Part shown: one piece after another, positions 49,717-61,286 of the stretch
How positions within the stretch are numbered: position 1 is the stretch's first letter
How the letters are laid out: every line of letters begins with the position of its first letter
Assembly: GCF_001039355.2 (NCBI RefSeq)
Contig: NW_019773814.1
Span: forward strand, 511,545-572,966
DNA length: 61,422 bases
DNA from: Lingula anatina
Taxonomy: Eukaryota; Brachiopoda; Lingulata; Lingulida; Lingulidae
Direction of reading: 5' to 3'
Position numbers and translations under genes: made by a program
Notes under the pieces: model-generated
Told to the model about the DNA's origin: nothing
Seen by the model: only the letters and a program-made list of their open reading frames with translations
The model's database searches: none

Positions 49717-50170
49717 GTCTAACTGAGATAAGCTATGCCATTTCCTCTAACACGCCGTTCACTTTAGGAAAGAAATTTTAAAAAATAATTAAATAAATAA
49801 CACTTATTGTAATGCCATTGTATTGTAATTGTAATGCACTACTTCATTTATTCTTTGGGAAATTCTTTTTTTTTTTTTAAGAAACAAAAATTATTTGCCA
49901 ATTATTACCCAATTTATCAATGTCTAGAAAACAGAATAAAAAAGTACATAGAGGGTTGGCGTCGATAAATGATTGTTGAGGTCATTGGCATCACTATATG
50001 AACCGGTAATGAAGATAGATTTGAACATTTAATACTGTAACAACTGCTATTCGGTAATTATGACAGACGCAGTTTTTCCTCTGGTGACTGTATTTCCTGG
50101 ATTTGACGGTTACAATTGCAGAACAGTCCAGGTTGACCGATTTCTTAGACGTATGTTAAACGAACACTAA
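49717..50170. other. Intergenic between two MITE copies
   Basis: AT-rich sequence with a T-run at about 49867-49879; no gene recognised. Confidence 0.5.
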
Positions 50171-50397
50171 GACCCCATTTCCATAGATTTTAGATCGATC
50201 TATCCCTGTGGGGAGTCTCACTAGATTACTGTCCGCTTAGCCGGCTTAAGCGTCTGTCCCGCCTACTAAAAGCTGTAAAGGGGTAATTAACTATGGTGCG
50301 CGCTCGGCTGACTGCAATTTAGCGTGAACTCTCCGGGGAGTTAGGTCGATCTAAATCTTAATCTCCGGATCGATCTAAACCTCTGGGAATGCACCCT
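50171..50397 (+). mobile_element. TAGATCGATCTA-family MITE, copy 6 (complete)
   Basis: TAA at 50168-50170 and 50398-50400 flank it. It starts GACCCCATTTCCATAG and ends CTCTGGGAATGCACCCT. The right palindrome has decayed to CCGGATCGATCTA. Confidence 0.9.
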
Positions 50398-50521
50398 TAA
50401 ACTCAATCAACCCTGTTCCGGCCTTCACCCTGAACACGTGTATTTTCTACATGTAGGAGCAGGTGGTTAACACTAAATCATCTTAAATATGTAGTTATCT
50501 CTCAGATAAAAACGCTAGAAA

Positions 50522-50738
50522 GGCTCATTCTCAATCGATTAAACTTTGGGGACTCTCGCTGACTACAATCAATTCATCAGGATATCATGTCTTGTATCAA
50601 ACATACTCATATAATAGCCAGCTCGTATTGTACTCAACACCAGGAGGGATGTTTATCTGTTAATCTGACTGCATTCAGCGCAAGTCTCCGCGGAGTTGGA
50701 ACGACCTAGACCGATAGTTCCATTGGGAATGAGCCCTA
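50522..50738. mobile_element. TAGATCGATCTA-family MITE, divergent subtype B
   Basis: Ends GGCTCATTCTCAATCGA and, inverted, GGCTCATTCCCAATGGA. The right part (CTGACTGCATTCAGCG, GGAGTTGGAACGACCTAGA) lines up with the right half of the main subtype (CTGACTGCAATTTAGCG, GGAGTTAGGTCGATCTA), but the central palindrome is lost. Confidence 0.6.
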
Positions 50739-51011
50739 AGACTGAAAACACATTACGCTCCACTATAGCCCTTGGCGTGATCTACATGTACATATAGATA
50801 CACGTATACTATACGATAATCACTGCATCTTACCGACTAGCCTTCTGATCTTACTCCATGAAAGCGTGTCATTTATCCAGGTCCATTAATTAAGCGTTTC
50901 CAAGAAAATGAATATCGTCCTACAGCAGCAAAGTAATGACATCGGCAGTTGAAAGCAAATATGCCCTGATGTCGCCTCGTGTTTTCCAGAGTGTTAATCG
51001 TTTCATTCCTT

Positions 51012-51330
51012 TTTATTTTCTTATCCTCGCTGTAAACACCATGAGGAATGGAATGTGAAATTAGATACGACATGAAAAACACTCCGCAAAGAACAGCAAT
51101 TATTTTTGACTCAAGTCTCTAAACAGTAGAATGGAATCCGCAGTCGTTAACATGCAAACATGACATTATAATAACTCGTGACTTTCAAAATGTCATAACT
51201 ATCGAAAATAGTTTTTCTTTGTTTTCTATTTGCAATGCTGTAAACACCAGGAAAATGAAAAAAATGAAATATGGAAATAAATATGACATGGAATAAAAAC
51301 TACAAAGAGCAACAGTTATTTTTAAATTAC
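51012..51330. repeat. Diverged two-copy repeat
   Basis: Segments at 51012-51105 and 51222-51330 share GCTGTAAACACCA, then GACATG, then CAAAGA.CAACAG/CAGTTATTTTT in the same order, suggesting an old tandem duplication. Confidence 0.5.
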
Positions 51331-52421
51331 CCTGCACGTGACAGCGTGTATTAACGGCACACGTACTAACAAAAAACAACACACTCATGGAGAGAAAAAC
51401 CATGTGAATGTAACACGACAATTAAGTTCCGCGCTTTGGTGTTCCAAGGCATCAACGATAAATCTATAACTCTGAAAGGATGCGCTTTCCGAGACATTTT
51501 GTTTTATGACACTTAAAGCAAGAGATCGGTGACATAAATCCAATACACTTTCAGTAGCGAATACATTTCATGTGTACAGCAAACGTAGAAGTTTTCCAGT
51601 GCTTACAATGCTTGTGTATGATATTGGTACTGATCTTGTGAAAAGAATTGCCAAAATTCTCCCATCTGACCCTTTCACGGCGATGTTCTAATTATTGTCA
51701 GTCCCATGTAATATATGAATGAAGGGGGTTACTTTATTAAATTAAATAAATCTTCAGCCAAGGAGATTATCTATTTCGACTGGAGCTAGTGCACTCGCAC
51801 TGACATGTTAAGTGACTTTGTCATGCCTTGTATTTCACATCTGTTTGTTCTTAATTGTTCATCATTTTTTCCATCGACTCCCTCTCCCCGGTCAGTTTTG
51901 GTAGTCTTAATCTCCAGTCACTTAATTCTCCTGAATGGGTCAAACTTTCTAATGCAAGTTTCCCCTCGGCCGAGCTCATCTTACACTCTCTAGTGGGATC
52001 TTACTAATCCTTTATGCCTCGTTATCGCAGTTTATTTCTTCTATTCTACAATCTAAATATTTAAAAATTCCGCTATACCTGTGCCACGGTATAACGTAAG
52101 GCCTCGGTCCACCTTGTACTGGTTTCCTTCTTGATCGCGGTCAATTCGTCCATTCATTTTATTTAACCGTCAATGAAACTCTCGTAGCAAGAGTATTATA
52201 ATGACTTTCATTCGCAGGTGAAAAGTGCCAAAAATGAATTTTCCTAGCAGGCAAGAATGCACTTCTACGTGTATCAGAGATGAAAAGAGGGCAAACTACC
52301 ATTAGACGTAAGCTAGGGGTTTGATATATTTATTAAGAAAACTTTAATATAAACATTCCTACAATACATCTAGAATTACATCAATAAATAGATTAAGAGA
52401 GCAAATCAAAAGACACAGAGG
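51331..52421. other. Intergenic, nothing recognised
   Basis: AT-rich sequence with only short frames. Confidence 0.5.
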
Positions 52422-52634
52422 GCGTAATCCCATAGATTTTAGATCGATCTATCCCCGTGGGGAGTCTCACTAGATTACTGTCAGATAATCCGACTTAAAT
52501 GTCCGTCCCACCTACTAAAGGCTGTAAGGGGGTAATTAACTTTCGTGCCCGCTCGGCTGACAGCTATTTAGCATGAACCCCCAGGGAGTTAGGTCGATAT
52601 AGTTTGGATCGATCTAATCTCTGGGAATTGGGTC
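52422..52634 (+). mobile_element. TAGATCGATCTA-family MITE, copy 7
   Basis: Reads AATCCCATAGATTTTAGATC through GGGGGTAATTAACTTTCGTG to GGATCGATCTAATCTCTGGG. The right end lacks one of the two internal AGATCGA blocks. The outermost bases differ from other copies, so the limits are approximate. Confidence 0.8.
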
Positions 52635-53193
52635 AGAGAAAAGCTCAAAAACATACCCAAACCTCATTTTATAGTGTCACGTACCATTGAAAGTTTACAT
52701 AGCAGTACATAATTCAATAATTAATTTTGCTTTCGTATGTAATGTTCAGTTCTACCCCTAGCTGTTTTCGCTTTCTCTGTTTACCGTAAACTCAAAAACA
52801 GATCAGCATGTCACACACGAGTAGATCTGGGTCTACTGCTTAATCGTTAATTTTGAAAAACCTCTGTAAGCATTTAGCCCATGGCATTCACGCTAGTGCT
52901 GTGCTTTATAGAACAAGCGTTTGATTTAAAAGTAAAGTTAAATTCACTAGCATCGTAATATTCTTTGCTGTGTGATCTCTGATTCAGCAGGCGGTCATTA
53001 AGGGACAAATTTTACGGCAATAAGAATGATAGTATAGGCCACTACTATAGCCCGCGTTGAAAATAACCAGTAATAACGGCAAATTAGTGTCATTGCTCCG
53101 TGTAGTACGTATTCATTTCTGTCTTCTGCCTTATTACTGATGACAATGAAATGACAAGGCTGAATGTATTAAATGCATTATCATTATGAATAC

Positions 53194-53757
53194 AAAAACG
53201 CAAATTTTAGACCTATTCCAGATATGTCTAGCTATATTACTATGCAATGCACCATTTTGGTTCCTATTATAGAAATACATGAACACTCAGACTCTGCTTT
53301 GCATTGTTGCAAACAAACATACAGTGTATATTTGGTTCTTAAAACCATCTACTTCTTGAAAATGGCCGTTTTGTCAGTGCTACGTAGGCCAATACGTATG
53401 AAAAGAAAAACGTAAATTTTAAACCTATTCCAGATGAATCAATACACAGTTGTCTATCTATTGTAACCTTGCAATACACCATTTTGGTTTCTATAATAGA
53501 TATAGAGTCTTTAATTTTTTCATGCGTGTATTGTGGCAAACACACATATATAAAGAATATGATCTGCTAACGGATATGAAGACGCCACTTTCTATTTTCT
53601 CCGTTATCCACCTAACCATGGAGTCATGTGTTTTATGGCCTATAGATGTCACCCCCTGCGTTTACCCGTCTCTAAATCTGACATTAGTTGAAGGACACAG
53701 TGCATTTAATTGGTTTGTAAAACCATCTACTTCTTGAAAATGGCCGTTTGGTCAGAG
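53194..53757. repeat. Diverged tandem duplication, units ~210-350 bases
   Basis: AAAAACGCAAATTTTAGACC at 53194 recurs at 53406. CACCATTTTGGTT recurs near 53252 and 53480. ACCATCTACTTCTTGAAAAT recurs at about 53343 and 53723. The second unit contains an extra segment of about 150 bases. Confidence 0.75.
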
Positions 53758-54808
53758 CTTTATATACATGTACACGAATATGTGTCAAATAAAGAACGGC
53801 GTGGCTCTGAAATATTGATATATTTGGCCTGGGTACAAGTGAAGTCCAACTGCTGTGATAGGATACATAACAAATTACTAGCGATTTTATTGTTTAAAAC
53901 TCATGTGCAATAATAATGTTTTATGTTGTCTAATTGGCGTACAATTATATCATGTTGGTGATAAATATGATGTTTGATAATATAAGGCTGCTGGCTTTTA
54001 CGTACAGTTATGACCGCCTATGGTTTCTGCCCTTTCTTTCTCTTGGCCAGGCCTTATCAAACGTTACTCCGGAACTAAATGGCCGGAAGATAAGCCACTT
54101 ACCAGTGCTTGACTCTTGAGGGAATAACACTTTATTCTTATCAAAATGCACTTTATCAAGGTTTCTTACGATGATAATAAGTAGATATTCATGATTTCGA
54201 TTAGGAAACAGTCTATAAATTTCCCATGGTATCGTTTTTGTGGTTTTATGGGATCTGGAATGACGCAAAATGACCATTTGAATGTGTTAGCACAAGTATA
54301 ATAGATGCTTCAGAAACTTGTACGTGTACTTTTTATCGTGGAATCCGCTGAGAAAGACATTAGCTGTAGCTCGAGCAAGGTATTCCTGAGTGCAGGTCGA
54401 AAATAAAATAGATTGTGCTGCATCCAACATCCTAATAGTAGACTTTTTATTATTTGTACATCTTTGGGGGGTGTCCACTCATGGGTCATTGACCCTTTAG
54501 GCAAATCTTTTTGGGTACAATCTTATTTTTGCATTATTTAAAAGTGATGTCGTACTATTAGTTGTAATTTGTTTTATTATGTTCTTTTAAAGTTCTTGTA
54601 TATAATCTTGTACTCAATTAAGTCATTCAAATCAAAATCAAATAATCTGTGGTGGCGTCCATTTGCCACGCTGTCCAAATAATCAAGGTAGTTGGATATA
54701 TAGTATGAATAAAAAAATAAAAGATAAATAAAATGTATAAATGGAAGAAGAATTATTCTCATTTGTCATCATATATCGTATATACCTTTATATGTATGCA
54801 TGCATGCA

Positions 54809-55087
54809 CAGGCGCGGATCTAGGATTATTTGAAGTGGAATACGCGGATGCAAAGCCGACCCCCCCCTCCCCCTTTTGGTTGGCGTGGGGTTCGGGGCCC
54901 GCTGATGGGTCCCGAAAGTTTTTGTTATTTTAGAGTGCGAGCGATGCCATTTGATGCTGTTTAGTACAATAAATCAGCTGGTCAAAATTTAAGTCCAAGA
55001 AAGGAATATTAGTGATTTTTTTAGAAAACGAAGGGGGGGGGGGTCAGTACCCCACTGATTCCCAACCCCCCTCTAAATTCGCCACTG
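54809..55087 (+). mobile_element. GGATCCAGG-family element, copy 3
   Basis: Starts CAGGCGCGGATCTAGGATTA and ends CTCTAAATTCGCCACTG, so the ends are imperfect inverted repeats (CAGTGGCG type). It has the shared GCGGATGCAAAGCC block, a C-run and a G-run. Confidence 0.75.
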
Positions 55088-55660
55088 TGTGTATGTATTT
55101 ATGTATTGCACTAGATACACAGTATATATTTAGTTTTCTCGGTAACCGCGCATGCATGTTTTACTCTAATAAGAGGTCTTCTAAGGTACATTCTATATTT
55201 ATGTATAGGTCTTGTAATGACAACGACGACGAGGTGGGGCTTGCAAATGTTATTCACTGACTGATTTTGCATATAACTTCAAGATGACATATACCCTATT
55301 TCTCCGTACCGAGCACGCATTTACTTGTTTCGTTAATTTGTCTTTTTCGCGATCTCCAGGGTTTTCCATTCTGTTGTTCCACCACTCAATATATATTTCC
55401 TTATAAGGCAATCTTTAAGAGCCTTTTTTAATAAAGAAAAATCTGAAATATTGTTTTATTACTCATACTTGGAGCCTACCCAAAACTTAGTTGTCATGTG
55501 TTAAACACGTGACAGAAACTTACAATCTGATTGTGAAATTTACCAATCAAATACGATATATATGTGACTGGTGCTATTTTCTATCTTTTCCTAACACGAA
55601 AACAATTTTTACACTTGTTGACTCTTAAAGAAATTAAACGTGTACTCAATAATTAGCTAG

Positions 55661-55691
<31 letters not shown>

Positions 55692-55881
55692 TCTCCTTTA
55701 CTTGTCACTTGCAATTAGTGTAGGTGTAGGCCATTTACCTTACAGCATCTGCAATCTCTTTCGACCTATAAGGAGAACAAGCAGGGGAAATTGGTTCACG
55801 CAAAACTGCGATTTCTTGTACAGCAGTGTTGCTATCGGTTCTGATTGCAAGACAGAGGTCATAAAGAAAAGAATATCCAAT
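55088..55881. other. Intergenic, nothing recognised
   Basis: Contains a T-run at 55662-55688; no gene recognised. Confidence 0.5.
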
Positions 55882-56105
55882 GATCTACTGATCCACGGAT
55901 CAAATATGGCCGACCTTACATAAAAGAAGAGCTGATGGTCTCCCCGCCTCCACACGCGCCGCCCTTGCAGGGATCTAGCAATTAAACCTCGGAGTGATTT
56001 AAACCATTTAATAGCGCGCGTGGAGGCGGGGAGACCATCAGCGACCATTAGTCGGCTCTTCTTCCATGTAGGGTCCGCCATATTTGATCCGTGGATCAGT
56101 AGATC
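55882..56105. mobile_element. Large foldback element with ~80-90-base arms
   Basis: Bases 55882-55960 pair with 56013-56105. The outer end is GATCTACTGATCCACGGATC, and the inner part includes GATGGTCTCCCCGCCTCCAC. The right arm carries about 14 extra bases (GACCATTAGTCG). The loop is about 50 bases and no frame is present. Confidence 0.85.
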
Positions 56106-57807
56106 CTCGGATCTTTTGTTCTGAATGGCCTCATAGTATGAGACACAATCAACAAGCGCGCGGTGAAACAGTACACATGTACGAAATCCAATGACCAGAG
56201 TATCTACCCACGGGCGGCATAGCTACACGTGTAACGTCCCACGGGCTACAGTACATTTGTTTCCTCCACCTTAACATAAATGACCTCATTCATTTCATCA
56301 ACCACACGAAGTGAGATAGGCACGAAACAATGACTGTTAGAGGTTTGGGTCAATCAGGGCAGCTATTATTGACAAAACACAAACAATGAATTGAACGGGA
56401 AAACATTTGCATATATATAATCTGATATTTTGATACGAAAACTTACAAATATTCAGAAAGCCAAGTTATTCAAAATATTCTGCTTGATTTGCAGTCAGTA
56501 CTCGTACAAACATCACTTTTTACCAACTATATCCTGCGTCTGTTTTATAAGTGTGGTATTGGAATAAGATCAAGACATAACTGGTGAAATAAGGCAGTAA
56601 AGCAAAGTATAATTAACCAGCGTGATCATGTCATTACAAACATGTACGAATGTCACGAAACATATGTTTCTTATAATCTTGAAAATGTCACCAAACTGAT
56701 ACTTGATCACAAAATAGCCGCAAACAGTAAATATCAAAGATTCGCCTACGTACAATGACAGTTAAGAGACCATTTAGGTCCTTGGATATGCCTCGTTAAG
56801 AAAGCATTATACAACACATTTGAACTTTAAGATAATGGCAGAAAGAACAATGAGTAAAATCCATTTTGAAGCATATTTCTTTGCCCGAGTTCAACAGGTA
56901 ATAGAAGTATACAACTAGAATGCATTAAGGGCACGATAGGTCGGCTACATAAAATCTTCCATCAAGAGAGAAAAAGAAGTGGAATTACCACTTTAGGTAA
57001 CTTGCATATATCTGCCAATTTTTCACTATTACCAATGTAATGTTAGTAATTGACAGCCATGGGTGAATATGGGTAGGGGATTGTTTTGTAGTGTAACCTT
57101 AGTTGATTGACATGACCTCGTACTTAAGCGGAGAATGTGATGTAAACGGTGGAGAGCAATGTAAAAGGTTGAAGGGAGAGGAAAATGTAAATAAGGTAGT
57201 GAGGAAGTGACAATAAAGAATATGAAGGAGCATGAAAGTTGCTTAGTTCTTACCTCGAGTAATCAGTAAGATAAAGCCAATTTACCATCGTCACACCAAC
57301 AAGCTGATTGGCCTGTTCTGCAATACTGGGATAATACTGTACAAACTGGGGGCTGTCCAAGAACTGTCGTAATAAATGGTCCCCGGTGGCTGATAACCTG
57401 TTTCCTTTAATCACATGACCTTGTCCTACATGTTTTTTACCTTTGCAAGGCTATTTTTTACTTATTTTCTTACTCAAGGCAACACGCCTTGTGCATATGC
57501 TTTTAAAGTGTTTTATATGAATTAATTATGTAAGAATTTGACCCAGTTATAAAAACAAAAGTAGAATAAATAAAATATCAGTAAAAGTTTGTACTTTAAA
57601 GTACCAACTTATGACGGATTGCTATCATTTTATCTCTGCACAAAATATATTTATATATCCGACATTTGAAGATTTGAAAATTAAAACCAACTCTTTCAGG
57701 AGATCCTACGAAACTTAAGTCGTCTTTCAGGAGAGACTAATAAACTTAAGTAATATTTCGCTGACAGGCTGAACACTCTGTACCATGTTTGGGCTCCTAA
57801 GAGAGAG

Positions 57808-57808
<1 letters not shown>

Positions 57809-57850
<42 letters not shown>

Positions 57851-57885
57851 TTTTTTTTTTTTTTTGGGGGGGGGGGTGGCATTTT
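57809..57885. repeat. (TTAT)n, T-run and G-run compound
   Basis: About eleven TTAT units pass into a T-run and then an abrupt G-run. Confidence 0.95.
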
Positions 57886-58051
57886 ACAACTGAGTGACAG
57901 CTCGTTATTCCCCATATCTCGAGGTTGAGAGGAGAGCTTGTTTTTTTCTCTTTTCTGGAAAGTGGCTTATGTTGGTCTTAACTCTACACAATTTCTCCTC
58001 CTTTTTTAGTTGACAATGAAGTAGATCGACTGTTTCTCCTTACAGACTCCT

Positions 58052-58088
58052 GTTTGTTTGTTTGTTTGTTTGTTTGTTTGTTTGTTTG
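58052..58088. repeat. (TTTG)n microsatellite
   Basis: About nine TTTG units. Sequence after it (CATCAACATAACTCAAAAAG, GGCGGAGGTCTGCGCTC) looks like a dispersed repeat tail, but no second copy is in the window. Confidence 0.9.
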
Positions 58089-58862
58089 TCATCAACATAA
58101 CTCAAAAAGTTATTTTGATGAAATTTTCAGGAACTGTCAGAAGTGGGCCAAGGAACAGATGATTAGTTTTTGGTGGTGATCTGGATCAATAATCAATCAA
58201 TAATCAATAATAATCAAAAATCGCTGCCTTGGCGGAGGTCTGCGCTCTAGGAGTGTTTTTCTAGTTTAAGTCATGTGGTGGCCATGAGTTGCAATCTATA
58301 TATAAAACAATGAATTGTGGATTGAAGACAGTTAAATTGAATTTAGTTAGGCAGTGTAATAAGGAGTAATGTGTGAGGAAATTTTGTACTTAGAATAACG
58401 CGGACGTGACTGTGCTGTTGTTATTCTAACTCAAGCAAAAAAATAATAATAATAATAATAATAATAATAAGGAGCTTGGAAAATTGCACCAAAGTAAAAA
58501 CTAATATAGGAAAATTTGTGGCATTGATTTCCTGCTTGATATTATGAAACGCAGACATTCGACTCCACAGCGAAACCGCGTGACACACGTTATCTAACCG
58601 ACAGAACTGAGATCACGTGACGCAGGGAGCTGAAACGCCTGGCCCCGGTTTCTCAAAGAAACTTAAGTCAGGTTCCTTGGCTAAGAACTTAATTACCAAG
58701 GTTACATGGTCACATGGGCACACCTTACCCTATCTGGAGCAGTGTAACAGCACTCTCATGGAAATCCTAGTCAACTAAGCCAGGGAACTGATATGAGATT
58801 TTTAGTGAAACTGCAATGTGTCCGTTGTAATTCAGATCGTCATCGAAGTCTCGCAGGTGATT

Positions 58863-58864
<2 letters not shown>

Positions 58865-58913
<49 letters not shown>
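58865..58913. repeat. (AT)n microsatellite
   Basis: About 24 perfect AT units. Confidence 0.95.
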
Positions 58914-58920
<7 letters not shown>

Positions 58921-59563
58921 TATTGAAGCGTGTTGCTACGGTTCAAGCTCGCATGAAAGCGAGCTCCATGCATGTCTTTGGTCTGTGCCACTTTTGATTG
59001 AATTTCACTTAAAGTAGGCTATGCATTTGAATTTGAAGAACAAAGCTTTATTTTTTGTTTACCGTTTTCTTCTCGAAAAATCAACCTCGTGGTTTCTCTC
59101 TTCAGAACGCCATTGGACGCGTGACGTATGTAAAGATGGACGAGGTCAGATGTACTGGTATCCATATCCAAAGTTCCTATCTGGATACCTCTGTATGTGG
59201 CACTGGTATCTTATGGTGATTGGAAATTAGATCTATTAGTCATTCGAAATTGTCTATGGTTTATGCACTTGCTGTGAACCCTCTGTGAGTTTGCAGAAAA
59301 AGTGGTCCAGAATGTTTCAGATTACCAGCTATCTGTTTCCACCAGGTGTTGACGACCTGGTATAGGCATAGCTATATAATCCATCAGGTCATCGTTCTCT
59401 GCTCTTATCAAACCTTCTCGTGTTCTAACCTCAGTGTTACATACAGTAGCTTGTATAAGCTGTGGGTGAATTTGTAAGAACAGACTTTAGACTGGCTGCC
59501 CTTTTATATAAACCTAGAGATGTACGGTAAGGGCGCCGCCCGGGGGGGGGGGGAGGAGGTAGG

Positions 59564-59789
59564 CAGGGGCAGGTCCAGGATTATTTGAAGGTTGGTCCAG
59601 AACGACAGGCCTTGGATGCAAAGCAAGGGCCTAGAAAAAATGTTTGGCCCTATGATACGGTTAAGGACTATGATTTAGCTAGTCAACATTCTAATTTCAA
59701 GAGGGGAATATTGGTGTGCTACCTTTTTCAGAAACTGGTCAGGAGAGTCAGACCCCCCCCTGACCCCCTCCCCTCTAAAAACGCCACTG
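59564..59789 (+). mobile_element. GGATCCAGG-family element, copy 4
   Basis: Starts CAGGGGCAGGTCCAGGATTA and ends CTCTAAAAACGCCACTG. The interior words GGATGCAAAGC, TATGATTTAGCTAGTCAA and TTTCAAGAGGGG match copy 1. Confidence 0.75.
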
Positions 59790-59967
59790 GGTAGGGGAGG
59801 GTGGCTCAGTAGGGTGGGGGTAAAGTTAAAGCAAAGTAAGAAAAGTTATTTTCATTCCAGTACTTGAAATATGGTTCTTTTGTAACTAACCGGTTATGGA
59901 CAGTAGCGTGTCAGTGTACTGAGAGACCAGGAATCTGTATTTTAATCAATAAGTCGTATTCTCCTAG

Positions 59968-60213
59968 AGTACCTGTACCTGTACCTGTATCTGTACCTGT
60001 ACCTGTACCTGTATCTGTACCTGTACCTGTACCTGTACCTGTATCTGTATCTGTACCTGTACCTGTACCTGTACCTGTATCTGTACCTGTATCTGTACCT
60101 GTATCTGTACCTGTATCTGTACCTGTACCTGTACCTGTACCTGTATCTGTACCTGTATCTGTACCTGTACCTGTATCTGTACCTGTACCTGTACCTGTAC
60201 CTGTACCTGTACC
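59968..60213. repeat. Hexamer array, CTGTAC and CTGTAT variants
   Basis: About 41 units of period 6, perfect except for one position that is C or T. Adjacent units alternate irregularly between ACCTGT and ATCTGT. Frames through it translate to Val-Pro/Val-Ser or Val-Gln repeats and are not genes. Confidence 0.97.
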
Positions 60214-60561
60214 ATTATTGTGATACGCAGTGGGCGTGCAACATCAGATTTCACATAGTGCTATTTTTCTTTTTTTTTTTTTTTCATTTGCTGAAAGGAG
60301 TTTTTTTAACCAAGAGGAAAAAAAACATCTTGGTTGACCTGCAATCCTTGAGGGACCAAGCCAGTATCAAGTCCTCTTCTCATGGTATAGGGTCTTATTA
60401 CCGTGGACGTCGCACCCCCCCCCCCCAAAAAAAAAAAAAAAAAAAAATTTAAATGACGAACTGACATACGGGTAAATATAACCAAAGTTAATCAAATCAG
60501 ACGGCAGGGAGGACAGACGGTCAGTTCCAATTAAATATAAAAGATGATTTTCCAATAGTCC

Positions 60562-60652
60562 AGTTAATAGTGTCTTTAGCCCTCGGTAGATATGATGAAT
60601 AGTGTCTCTAGCCGTTAATAGTGTCTATAGCCGTTAATAGTGTCTATAGCCT
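60562..60652. repeat. ~19-base tandem repeat, four to five units
   Basis: The unit GTTAATAGTGTCTATAGCC is repeated with a longer, decayed first interval, followed by a doubled CCTCCCGTAG. Confidence 0.85.
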
Positions 60653-61286
60653 CCCGTAGCCTCCCGTAGTCACATCTTCCGCCTTAGTAATGAAACATCT
60701 ACCTGTACAGGCATTGGTGGTATATGGACGACTGTTTTAATTTTCACATAATCCAGTCTTCATTGAACCGAATGGCAGCCAATTTATATTTTTTTCTTGT
60801 CCACGAGTTCCACTAACGTGACTACACTGTACTGGAAAAAGTTCAGGGGTACATGTACAATGAACAGTTTAGCTTAATATGCGGACGCTAGCCACTACTC
60901 CTACGAACACGGCTTGTCAATATTTGTTTGGACCAGTAGATTTTTCAGAATATGTCAATTTAGTGGTTCGATATGACCATTAGATTATTTTTTTCAGTTT
61001 GCAAAATACCATTTTTTTTTCAAAATGTTAATGCTACATGATGGTTCTAAAAAAATGACAAAATCAAGGTCTGGTTACAATGTATTAGTACTAATGTTAA
61101 TGCAGTTGGGGGAAATGTTCATTCTTGTTGAAATTTTCATTTGGACCACTAAAACAGGATTTTAGGAAAGTGGTGGTCCGAGTGGCCAGTAAGCTGGAAA
61201 GTTTACTGCACAGACTGTTACAGGCTTCTCATTCTTAAGACGGGACCAGACCTGTGACCTTTGCACTTATAACATAGAACAGGCCC

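Larger units (their letters stand above)
56106..59563. other. Intergenic, microsatellites only
   Basis: No gene recognised. Contents are (TTAT)n at 57809-57852 followed by a T-run and G-run, (TTTG)n at 58052-58088, (AAT)n at 58443-58471 and (AT)n at 58865-58913. A stretch starting GGCCCCGGTTTCTCAAAGAA at about 58641 resembles one end of a MITE, but its partner end was not found. Confidence 0.55.

Noticed and set aside
58641-58795. GGCCCCGGTTTCTCAAAGAA as a MITE end like that at 14506
   Set aside because: The opposite inverted end is not visible and the match to the other element is only in general style.
59864-60254. Frames of Val-Pro/Val-Ser and Val-Gln repeats
   Set aside because: They are translations of the CTGTAC/CTGTAT hexamer array; any period-6 array without stops gives such frames.
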